Below, piece after piece: positions 5,976-12,258 of a stretch of 14,180 nucleotides of DNA. Below the pieces are notes generated by a model. That model worked only from the letters and a program-made list of their open reading frames with translations. It ran no database searches and had not been told where the DNA came from. Positions within the stretch are counted from its first letter, which is position 1, and every line of letters begins with the position of its first letter. The stretch comes from JBBQSF01 sp038214085. GTDB taxonomy: Bacteria > Bacteroidota > Bacteroidia > Bacteroidales > CG2-30-32-10. The DNA lies in NCBI GenBank assembly GCA_038214085.1, contig JBBQSF010000079.1, forward strand, positions 1 to 14,180, in the 5' to 3' direction. The position numbers and the translations under genes were made by a program.

Positions 5976-8324
5976 TCAAATCATCGGTAAAGTAAAACAG
6001 AATTTACTTCCTTTTCTTTTTTCACTTTCGACCCATATTCTGCCTTTATGTTTTTCAATAAATTCCTTACACAATATTAGCCCCAATCCGGTACCTTTTT
6101 CGTTATTGGTGCCAGGGGTTGAAAAACTTCCATCAAGACGAAACAATTTATCGAGTGCATTTTTCTCGATACCTATACCATTATCGGAAATTTTTACCAT
6201 AATTTCATTCTGATTTTGTTCAGCTGAGATAATAATTGTTCCTCCTGTAGGCGTGAATTTGATAGCATTTGAAATAAGGTTTCGGAGAATGGTATTCAAC
6301 ATTGCCTTATCTGCATGAACAAGAATATTGTGAGGCAGATCTTTTGCAATTGTTAATGATTTTTCATGAGCTGAATCATTTGACAGTTCAACAACCTTAT
6401 TAACAACAGAAATCAATTCAATTTGTTCAGGTTTAAATTCCATTTTGCCGGTTTGCGAACGCGACCATTCTAGCAAATTCATTAACAGGTTCAATGCCCT
6501 TTGCGAGGAATACTGTATAATGTCTGCATATTTTTCAATTCCTTCGTAATCTTTTTGCTGGATTTGTTCCACCAACAAATTACTAAAACCTAAAATACTA
6601 TTGAATGGACTTTTTAAATCGTGAGCAATTATAGAGAAAAATTTATCTTTAGTAGCATTAAGTTCAAGTAAGCGGTATTCGCTTTCCTTGAGTGTCTCTT
6701 CTGCTTTTTTCCAGTCGCTTATATCAACGAAATCAATTGCAATTTCATTTGGATTGGTTCTAAAAACATGAACATTATAAAAGCCAGAAAAACGCTCGTC
6801 CTGGTATCGTATTTCAAACGATTGGAAGCTCAGATCTCCTCGTGCAACTTTTTTATACAATTCTGGTATTTCAGTTTCTTTAAGATTGGGGAACGCTTCT
6901 TCAATAGTTTTTCCAATAAGTGTTTTATGTGAAATGCCAATAATTTTATCCGAAGCCGGGTTTGCACCAAGCAGAATAAGCTGGTTGTTATCTTCCAGTT
7001 TGTAAAAATACATGGCTGTTGGCGACGATTCCACGATACTTTTAAATTTTTCTGTAGAAACTTTTAACGCTTGTTCTGCAATCATGCGTTCTGCTATTTC
7101 CCAAGCCAAATCAGCAAGAATTGAAACAACTTGTACGTCAGACTGAGTATAATCATTACTCTTATTTCCAACACCCAGAATTGCCTTTATTTTTTTGCCA
7201 CGAAAAATAGGAATGGTAAGCAGTCGTGTAATTTCCGGATGACCTTTTGGCAAACCTTTGCGATTAGGGAGTTCGCCATAGTTATTGTAAATTACCGGTT
7301 TTAATTCACGCACACAATCAACCCAAACTCCTGCTTCAGCTATGGGGTAATGTTTTATTGATGGTTCAGCATTGCAGAACTCTGCATTGGTTCGGCTGGA
7401 CCATGTTCGCAGTTGTATGTGCTGTTGGTCGTCGTTTACAAAATGAATAAATCCAATTAAACTATCGGATAATTTTTCTGCTTCGTTCAATGCTTCTTCC
7501 AGCAGTTCATTAATTGAATGGGTTAAGGAATACTGAATAAGATGCAAACGCATTGCCAACAAAGTTTCATTTCGTTTACGACCAGAAATATCGTGCATGG
7601 TAACAAAAACCTGAAAAGCATTGGTTTCTCCCGGCCTGAACTGAGGTTTGGCGTTAACATTTAACCAAGTGTAATTTTTCTTTTCTGGATTAAATATGCC
7701 CACATTTTGGTCAGTATTTTTTCCTGATGTTAATGCAAACATTGCAGGGTACTTTTCAGGCCTTAGAATTTTAAAGTTCTCATTTACTACTATCCATTCC
7801 GGGTAGTATGATGTTCTGCTTAAAAACTCATCTCTGCTTAAGCCAAGCATTTTAAGTCCTGCGGCATTAATATCAGTAAATGTTCCATCTGCCAGTTGGT
7901 GGAAAACGCCCTGAGGCATATTTTCGAAAAGCAAACGGTACTTCTCTTCGCTTTCTTTTAGCTCTGTTTCTGCTTGCTTACGGTCGCTAATATTTCTTGC
8001 AAAACATTGAATAGTTTCATCAGGCATTGCTTTTGAAATCATTTCAATAGAAATATGGTCACCTGATTTTTTTGTTATTTCTCTTTCTGTAGTTGAGGTT
8101 TGGGTTTTATTTAAAAGATCATAACTTAAAGGTTTATCTATTAAGTTTTCAGAAGAAAAAAGGTCTGCCATGGTCATGGTAAGCAGTTCCTCTTTAGAAT
8201 AACCAGTAAGGTTCACTGCATTTTGGTTTACAGTAATTAAATTTCCTGTTGAATCCGCATGAAAGAATGCTTCAGGAGCAAATTCTAAGAGTGTTCGGAA
8301 TTTTTCTTCATTTTCATTCATCAT
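5976..8324 (-). CDS. Soluble multi-sensor histidine kinase (PAS-PAS-GAF-PAS-HisKA-HATPase)
   Basis: 782 residues with no membrane segment or signal peptide, so a cytoplasmic sensor kinase. Domains in order: PAS1 about 5-118 (EEKFRTLLEFAPEAFFHAD); PAS2 about 125-250 (EEKYRLLFENMPQGVFHQLA); GAF about 265-415, ending in TIPIFRGKKIKAILGVGNKS; PAS3 about 422-545 (EKFKSIVESSPTAMYFYKLE); HisKA about 555-625 with phosphoacceptor His568 in FFSIIAHDLKSPFNSILGF; HATPase_c about 670-782 with N-box RNLISNAIKF (Asn682, Asn686), G1 DNGIG (714-718) and G2 GTGLGL (744-749). All catalytic motifs are intact. There is no C-terminal receiver and no response regulator next to it, so its partner must be encoded elsewhere. 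Nothing conserved identifies a haem, flavin or other ligand. Start: two adjacent ATGs at 8324 and 8321; the first is used here, and either is possible. Confidence 0.93.
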   Translation of the reverse strand: MMNENEEKFRTLLEFAPEAFFHADSTGNLITVNQNAVNLTGYSKEELLTMTMADLFSSENLIDKPLSYDLLNKTQTSTTEREITKKSGDHISIEMISKAMPDETIQCFARNISDRKQAETELKESEEKYRLLFENMPQGVFHQLADGTFTDINAAGLKMLGLSRDEFLSRTSYYPEWIVVNENFKILRPEKYPAMFALTSGKNTDQNVGIFNPEKKNYTWLNVNAKPQFRPGETNAFQVFVTMHDISGRKRNETLLAMRLHLIQYSLTHSINELLEEALNEAEKLSDSLIGFIHFVNDDQQHIQLRTWSSRTNAEFCNAEPSIKHYPIAEAGVWVDCVRELKPVIYNNYGELPNRKGLPKGHPEITRLLTIPIFRGKKIKAILGVGNKSNDYTQSDVQVVSILADLAWEIAERMIAEQALKVSTEKFKSIVESSPTAMYFYKLEDNNQLILLGANPASDKIIGISHKTLIGKTIEEAFPNLKETEIPELYKKVARGDLSFQSFEIRYQDERFSGFYNVHVFRTNPNEIAIDFVDISDWKKAEETLKESEYRLLELNATKDKFFSIIAHDLKSPFNSILGFSNLLVEQIQQKDYEGIEKYADIIQYSSQRALNLLMNLLEWSRSQTGKMEFKPEQIELISVVNKVVELSNDSAHEKSLTIAKDLPHNILVHADKAMLNTILRNLISNAIKFTPTGGTIIISAEQNQNEIMVKISDNGIGIEKNALDKLFRLDGSFSTPGTNNEKGTGLGLILCKEFIEKHKGRIWVESEKRKGSKFCFTLPMI

Positions 8325-8439
8325 AATTGCACTTTTAGTATTTTAAAAGGAATCATTAATAAATTCATAATAATATGAGAATAGAAAAGTGTTAGAAGCA
8401 GCTCATCATAAAATCAGAGTTTTTCATCTAAATAATTAA

Positions 8440-8447
8440 CAAATATA
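8440..8447 (-). promoter_or_regulatory. Possible -7 promoter box for the histidine kinase
   Basis: The minus strand reads TATATTTG, a full match to TAnnTTTG, about 115 nt upstream of the kinase ATG. No TTTG -33 element is visible at the expected spacing. The region is AT-rich, so chance is a real possibility. Confidence 0.3.
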
Positions 8448-8469
8448 ATGGAATAATATAGTATTTAAT

Positions 8470-8517
8470 AATAATTCTTTTAAAAAAGAATAAATTATTT
8501 TTTTTAAAAGAATTATT
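8470..8517. repeat. Perfect 18-bp AT-rich inverted repeat, possible terminator of the cold-shock gene
   Basis: AATAATTCTTTTAAAAAA (8470-8487) is the exact reverse complement of TTTTTTAAAAGAATTATT (8500-8517), with a 12-nt loop. Only one G/C pair occurs in each arm. It lies about 135 nt downstream of the cold-shock gene stop. It could end that transcript, block read-through into the kinase, or be a protein-binding palindrome. The repeat is certain; the role is not. Confidence 0.6.
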
Positions 8518-8537
8518 TCAGAAACTTATTTCAGAAA
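8513..8537. repeat. Tandem pair of a 12-nt word (TTATTTCAGAAA)
   Basis: TTATTTCAGAAA occurs at 8513-8524 and 8526-8537, one base apart, and the first copy overlaps the right arm of the 18-bp inverted repeat. The second copy can also pair with CTGAAATA at 8546-8553. Function unknown. Confidence 0.5.
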
Positions 8538-8652
8538 ATGTATTACTGAAATATAATGCCAATACAGGGTTTGATACCGAACAAAAATTTGCTGGTATTA
8601 GAATACTTTGAATTTAAGTATAAGGGAATAAATACTATGACAATTACTCTAC

Positions 8653-9108
8653 TTATGGAATAACTTGCACCCTGATGGCGCTCAAACCTTTTTTAGTGTT
8701 TTCAACTTCAAAAGTAACTTTGTCGTTTTCTTTTATTTGGCTGAGCAATCCATTGGCATGCACAAAAATACTTTCCTGAGAATTATGGTCCTTGATAAAG
8801 CCATAACCCTTTGAATCGTTAAAAAATGTTACTGTACCTTTTCGAATAAGGTCTGCAGGATCTAATGCTTCTTTTTTTGAAACACCAATTTGAATATCTT
8901 CTGCTTTTATGGTGCTTTTTTTCATGGGGTCGGGAGGAGTAGAGGAAAGGTTGCCATTGGCATCCACATAAGCAAACATTTCATCCAAGCTCTTTCCTTT
9001 ATCGGAATTGCTTTTGCGTTCTTCTTTTTTCTGATCTTTATCTTTTTTCTTTTTAATTCTTTTCTTTTCTTTTTCTCTTTTGTTGAACGATTCCTGTGAA
9101 CTACCCAT
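8653..9108 (-). CDS. Cold-shock-domain protein with charged N-terminal extension
   Basis: 151 residues. The C-terminal cold-shock domain (about 88-151) has RKGTVTFFNDSKGYGFIKD with RNP1 at KGYGFI (100-105), RNP2 at SIFVH (113-117), and the ending NDKVTFEVENTKKGLSAIRV. It is a single-stranded RNA/DNA-binding beta barrel, probably an RNA chaperone. The N-terminal ~40 residues are almost wholly Lys, Glu, Arg and Ser and likely form a charged helix or disordered tail. A linker with SLDEMFAYVDANGNLSSTPP leads to the fold. This extended form, about twice the length of CspA, is from memory common in Bacteroidota. The gene appears monocistronic, with a strong -7 box about 37 nt upstream. Whether it is truly cold-induced cannot be told from sequence. 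Confidence 0.92.
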   Translation of the reverse strand: MGSSQESFNKREKEKKRIKKKKDKDQKKEERKSNSDKGKSLDEMFAYVDANGNLSSTPPDPMKKSTIKAEDIQIGVSKKEALDPADLIRKGTVTFFNDSKGYGFIKDHNSQESIFVHANGLLSQIKENDKVTFEVENTKKGLSAIRVQVIP

Positions 9109-9144
9109 AATTTAATTTATTGTTTTTAATGTTATTAAGTTTTG

Positions 9145-9152
9145 CAAAGGTA
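9145..9152 (-). promoter_or_regulatory. Predicted -7 promoter box for the cold-shock gene
   Basis: The minus strand reads TACCTTTG followed by C, an excellent match to the Bacteroidota TAnnTTTGc box, about 37 nt upstream of the ATG. It implies a leader of roughly 25-30 nt, much shorter than the long leader of E. coli cspA. The -33 element is weak or absent. Confidence 0.55.
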
Positions 9153-9182
9153 CTTTGTTTTTTTGGAAATATTGCTATTTAG

Positions 9183-9227
9183 CCCAAATTAATCATTAGG
9201 AGTCTGCGAACTAATGATTTAATTGGG
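9183..9227. repeat. Imperfect inverted repeat (15 of 17 bp) with 11-nt loop
   Basis: CCCAAATTAATCATTAG (9183-9199) pairs with CTAATGATTTAATTGGG (9211-9227), with two internal mismatches and the loop GAGTCTGCGAA. Its last bases, AATTGGG (9221-9227), can alternatively pair with CCCGATT (9233-9239). It lies about 30 nt upstream of the cold-shock -7 box. Confidence 0.6.
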
Positions 9228-9240
9228 TTTATCCCGATTT

Positions 9241-9285
9241 AGTAAATGTTCCTAACAAATTCTTCTTGTTTGGAATACATTTACT
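9241..9285. repeat. Long imperfect hairpin (8+4+5 bp)
   Basis: AGTAAATG-TTCC-T-AACAA (9241-9258) pairs with TTGTT-T-GGAA-TA-CATTTACT (9266-9285). There is a T/T mismatch, a 2-nt bulge, and the 7-nt loop ATTCTTC. It lies 13 nt after the preceding hairpin. Neither arm is flanked by a T-tract, so it is not a standard terminator. Confidence 0.55.
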
Positions 9286-9349
9286 TTATCGATTCTGGAA
9301 CAAAAATGTGTAACCTATATTTATGAAATTCAACTAATTACACTGTTTT

Positions 9350-9380
9350 TCTCCTAACGCTACGCATTAGAGATTTTTTT
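9350..9380 (+). terminator. Terminator-like hairpin plus T-tract with no + strand gene in front
   Basis: TCTCCTAACGC (9350-9360) pairs with GCATTAGAGA (9364-9373) across the loop TAC, with one bulged C and one C/A mismatch. Seven T residues follow directly (9374-9380). The polarity suits the plus strand, yet no plus-strand gene ends here. It may be the end of an unrecognised small RNA or a chance structure. Confidence 0.35.
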
Positions 9381-9491
9381 ATCCGGAATTTGGGTTTAAG
9401 GGAAATTATGTAGAATTGTCTGAATCCAGTTGATTCTTTTGTTTTTATAATACTTATTTCATGAAAATGTCAAAGCAAATAGTTGCGAAAA

Positions 9492-9917
9492 TTACTTCCA
9501 GTCGAAGGCAATAGGAACTTTGTATCTTACACGTACCGGTTTTCCGTTTTGTTTTCCCGGAATCCATAATGGCATTTTTAGTATTTCGGAAGCTACAGAT
9601 TTTTCATAAGAATCAGAAATAATACAATCTACAGGGAATGTAGAGGTAGTTTTGATATCCGGATTAATAACAGCACCAGTTGTATCAATAGTAAACGAAA
9701 TAAAAATTTTTATTGGAATGCAGGCCGAATCAGCTTTAAGGTAAGTGATTTTCTCAACCAGCCATTGCATCAAAGCAGTTTCTCCACCAGGAAATTCAGG
9801 CATTACTTCTACTACTGAAAACTCTTTTAAAGTATCCTTCTTATCAGTAGAATTTGTCTGGCAAAATGATCCAAGGGCATGCAATAGCATTAGAAGAACA
9901 AAAGCTGAACGTATCAT
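9492..9917 (-). CDS. Secreted TonB C-terminal-domain-like protein
   Basis: 141 residues from ATG 9917. A longer frame reaching 10025 overlaps folD and has no signal peptide at its front, so the internal start is preferred: MIRSAFVLLMLLHALGSFCQ is a clear signal peptide with probable cleavage near Gln20. The mature part matches the TonB C-terminal fold as found in Bacteroidota: VVEVMPEFPGGETALMQWL (35-53), then KIFISFTIDTTGAVINPDI (70-88), and MPLWIPGKQNGKPVRVRYKV (115-134). It lacks the proline-rich spacer of a full TonB, and its only hydrophobic segment looks like a signal peptide. It may therefore be a periplasmic adaptor rather than an energy transducer, unless that segment stays as an anchor. 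The start is 11 nt after the folD stop, so it is probably the last gene of the ffh-folD unit. No exbB, exbD or TonB-dependent receptor is nearby. Confidence 0.75.
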   Translation of the reverse strand: MIRSAFVLLMLLHALGSFCQTNSTDKKDTLKEFSVVEVMPEFPGGETALMQWLVEKITYLKADSACIPIKIFISFTIDTTGAVINPDIKTTSTFPVDCIISDSYEKSVASEILKMPLWIPGKQNGKPVRVRYKVPIAFDWK

Positions 9918-9928
9918 TGAACGAAAAT

Positions 9929-10804
9929 TTATTTTGTATTTTTCGAAGCTTTTAATGTATTCATCAGAAGCGAAACAATGGTCATTGGTCCAACTCCGCC
10001 GGGAACGGGAGTGATGTAACTGCATTTTTTTGAAACTTCAGCAAAATCAACATCGCCTTTAAGCCTGAAACCTGATTGTGTTTCGGATGAAACAACCCTG
10101 TGTATTCCCACATCAATAACAACAGCGCCTTCTTTTACCATATCTGCTTTTACAAATTCAGGTTTACCAATGGCTGCAATTAGTATATCTGCAGAAAGAC
10201 AAATTTCTTTCAAATTTTTCGTTTTACTGTGACATATTGTAACTGTTGCATTTGCATGTTTGTTGTTGCGCGACATGAGCAAACTCATTGGTGTACCAAC
10301 AATATTGCTGCGACCAAGTACTACACAATGTTTCCCTTCGGTTTCAATGTTGCTGCGTTCGAGCAGTTGCATAATTCCATAAGGAGTTGCAGGTAAAAAA
10401 CAATCCTGCCCTAACATCATTTTACCGAGGTTTACTGGGTGAAATCCATCAACATCCTTAGTCGGGTCAATGGCCATAATCACTTTATCTGGCGAAATGT
10501 GAGCAGGTAAAGGCAATTGAACAATAAACCCATCAATTTCTTCATCCTTATTAAGAAATTCAATGGCATCCAATAATTCTTTTTCCGTAATTGATGCAGG
10601 ATATCGGTATAATGAAGAGGTAAAACCTACTTCTTTGCAGCCTTTTTCTTTGGATGCAACATAGGTTTGACTGGCAGGATCTTCACCAACAAGCACAGCA
10701 GCAAGGTGTGGGATTCTTCCTTCGTTGTCAATAATTTGTTTTACTTCGCTTGCAATTTCGCTTTTTATTGCATCTGAAATTGCTTTGCCATCAATTAATT
10801 TCAT
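9929..10804 (-). CDS. folD: Bifunctional methylenetetrahydrofolate dehydrogenase/cyclohydrolase
   Basis: 291 residues, the normal FolD length. It interconverts 5,10-methylene-THF, 5,10-methenyl-THF and 10-formyl-THF in the cytoplasm with NADP, supplying purine and formyl-Met synthesis. Substrate-domain motifs: VGEDPASQTYVASKEKGC (39-56) with Tyr48 and the catalytic Lys52; DGFIVQLPLP (91-100); and DPTKDVDGFHPVNLGKM (113-129). Cofactor-domain motifs: VVLGRSNIVGTPMSLLM (161-177) and the signature TPVPGGVGPMTIVSLLM (265-281). All expected residues are present. It lies 15 nt after the ffh stop and 11 nt before the TonB_C-like start, so it is part of a three-gene unit. Confidence 0.97.
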   Translation of the reverse strand: MKLIDGKAISDAIKSEIASEVKQIIDNEGRIPHLAAVLVGEDPASQTYVASKEKGCKEVGFTSSLYRYPASITEKELLDAIEFLNKDEEIDGFIVQLPLPAHISPDKVIMAIDPTKDVDGFHPVNLGKMMLGQDCFLPATPYGIMQLLERSNIETEGKHCVVLGRSNIVGTPMSLLMSRNNKHANATVTICHSKTKNLKEICLSADILIAAIGKPEFVKADMVKEGAVVIDVGIHRVVSSETQSGFRLKGDVDFAEVSKKCSYITPVPGGVGPMTIVSLLMNTLKASKNTK

Positions 10805-10819
10805 AAAAATTTGCTTTAA

Positions 10820-12160
10820 CTATTTTTTCATTCTTTGGGCATTTGCCATCATTTTCATCATGTTTTTGCCTCCGCCTCCGCTCATCATTCTCATTACTTT
10901 TCTTGTATCTTCGAATTGTTTGATGAGTTTGTTTACTTCGGTAATATCATTGCCACTTCCAAGAGCAATTCTTTTTCTGCGGTTTCCGTTCATGATCTCC
11001 GGTGTTTCGCGTTCGGCAGGAGTCATTGAATGAATAATTGCTTCAATTCCTTTGAAAGCGTTTTCGTCGATATCCACATCTTTCATAGCTTTTCCCATTC
11101 CCGGAATCATACCCACGAGATCCTTCATGTTTCCCATTTTCTTAATCTGTTGTAGCTGGGCCAGAAAATCGTTGAAATTAAACTGATTTTTAGCAATTTT
11201 TCGTTGTAGCTTCTGAGCTTCTTCGACATTAAACTGCTCCTGTGCGCGTTCAACAAGCGAAACAATATCTCCCATTCCAAGGATACGATCAGCCATACGG
11301 GCAGGGTAGAACACATCAATGGCATCCATTTTTTCGCCTATACCCACAAATTTAATTGGTTTGCTTACAATGGATTTAATACTGAGGGCAGCACCACCGC
11401 GGGTATCACCATCGAGTTTGGTAAGTACAACGCCTTCGTAATCGAGCCTGTCGTTAAAAGCTTTTGCAGTATTCACAGCATCTTGCCCTGTCATAGAGTC
11501 AACTACAAATAATGTTTCCTGAGGATTAACAGCCTTTTTAATGTTGGCAATTTCATCCATCATTGCTTCATCAATGGCAAGTCGGCCAGCAGTATCAATA
11601 ATTACCGGACTGAATCCTCTTTCGCGGGCATAAGCAATGGATTTTTTTGCAATAGAAACGGGATCTGTGCTTCCTTCTTCGCTATATACCTCAACACCAA
11701 TCTGCTCCCCAAGAACTTTCAACTGATTAACAGCGGCAGGGCGATACACGTCGCAAGCCACCAGTAAAGGATTTTTCCCTTTTTTTGTTTTGATATAATT
11801 TCCAAGTTTGGCTGAAAATGTTGTTTTACCAGAACCCTGTAAGCCTGCAATAAGAAAAATGGCAGGACTGCCTTTAAGATTCACTTCCGATTGTTCCCCA
11901 CCCATGAGTTCAGCGAGTTCATCGTGAACTATTTTTACCATCAGCTGGCTTGGCGATAAAGAAGTGAGAACGTTCTGCCCAAGAGCTTTTTCCTTTACCT
12001 GTTCAGTAAATGATTTTGCAATTTTAAAGTTGACGTCGGCATCAAGAAGAGCTTTCCTCACTTCTTTGAGCGTTTCAGCAACATTGATTTCGGTAATATG
12101 CCCCTGACCTTTAAGAATTTTAAAGGCTCTGTCGAGTTTATCGGATAAATTGTCAAACAT
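10820..12160 (-). CDS. ffh: Signal recognition particle protein, SRP54 GTPase
   Basis: 446 residues, typical of Ffh. It binds signal peptides emerging from the ribosome and delivers the complex to FtsY at the inner membrane. The N domain (about 1-85) has the ALLDADVNFKIAK helix. The G domain has the P-loop GLQGSGKTT (106-114), DVYRPAAVNQL (137-147), DTAGR (189-193) and TKLDGDTRGG (247-256). The M domain (about 305-446) has the RNA-binding stretch RRKRIALGSGNDITEVNKLI (394-413) and a methionine/glycine-rich tail (MRMMSGGGGKNMMKMM). The SRP RNA gene is not in the window. It is first in the unit with folD and has a -7 box about 25 nt upstream. Confidence 0.98.
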   Translation of the reverse strand: MFDNLSDKLDRAFKILKGQGHITEINVAETLKEVRKALLDADVNFKIAKSFTEQVKEKALGQNVLTSLSPSQLMVKIVHDELAELMGGEQSEVNLKGSPAIFLIAGLQGSGKTTFSAKLGNYIKTKKGKNPLLVACDVYRPAAVNQLKVLGEQIGVEVYSEEGSTDPVSIAKKSIAYARERGFSPVIIDTAGRLAIDEAMMDEIANIKKAVNPQETLFVVDSMTGQDAVNTAKAFNDRLDYEGVVLTKLDGDTRGGAALSIKSIVSKPIKFVGIGEKMDAIDVFYPARMADRILGMGDIVSLVERAQEQFNVEEAQKLQRKIAKNQFNFNDFLAQLQQIKKMGNMKDLVGMIPGMGKAMKDVDIDENAFKGIEAIIHSMTPAERETPEIMNGNRRKRIALGSGNDITEVNKLIKQFEDTRKVMRMMSGGGGKNMMKMMANAQRMKK

Positions 12161-12185
12161 AATATTAACTAGATATTTAAGTGTA

Positions 12186-12193
12186 CAAAGATA
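12186..12193 (-). promoter_or_regulatory. Predicted -7 promoter box for ffh-folD
   Basis: The minus strand reads TATCTTTG, a full match to TAnnTTTG, 25 nt upstream of the ffh ATG. It implies a leader of about 15-20 nt. The -33 element is not evident. Confidence 0.5.
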
Positions 12194-12233
12194 AAAAAAG
12201 AATTAATGATGTTAAATGTATCGATTAAAAGAT

Positions 12234-12241
12234 TATATTTG
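12234..12241 (+). promoter_or_regulatory. Predicted -7 promoter box for the T9SS surface-protein gene
   Basis: TATATTTG matches the TAnnTTTG box and lies 17 nt upstream of the ATG at 12259, so the leader would be only about 10 nt. It is divergent from the ffh box, with 40 nt between the two. Confidence 0.4.
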
Positions 12242-12258
12242 TTTGAAATTCTACTTTT

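Larger units (their letters stand above)
8325..8652. other. Gene-free stretch between the histidine kinase and the cold-shock gene
   Basis: No convincing open reading frame is seen on either strand. It is very AT-rich and holds a minus-strand TATATTTG box (8440-8447), a perfect 18-bp inverted repeat (8470-8517), and a 12-nt word repeated twice (8513-8537). Both flanking genes are on the minus strand, so the stretch is the 3' region of the cold-shock gene and the 5' region of the kinase gene. Confidence 0.6.
9109..9491. other. Gene-free stretch rich in hairpins
   Basis: No coding frame can be supported here. The stretch contains the cold-shock promoter (9145-9152), an imperfect hairpin (9183-9227), a second longer hairpin (9241-9285), and a terminator-like hairpin with seven T residues (9350-9380). 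No intact or decayed gene was recognised. It separates the cold-shock gene from the TonB_C-like gene, both on the minus strand. Confidence 0.6.

Noticed and set aside
9422..9436. GAATC-cagtt-GATTC followed by T-rich sequence, as a second plus-strand terminator
   Set aside because: The stem is only 5 bp and the T-tract is interrupted; it is expected by chance in this composition.
9109..9491. Decayed gene or insertion-sequence remnant
   Set aside because: No translated fragment on either strand resembles a transposase or other known protein, and no flanking target duplication is seen.
9918..10025. N-terminal extension of the TonB_C-like frame
   Set aside because: These 36 residues overlap the folD 3' end almost completely, are not TonB-like, and would bury the signal peptide that begins at the ATG at 9917.
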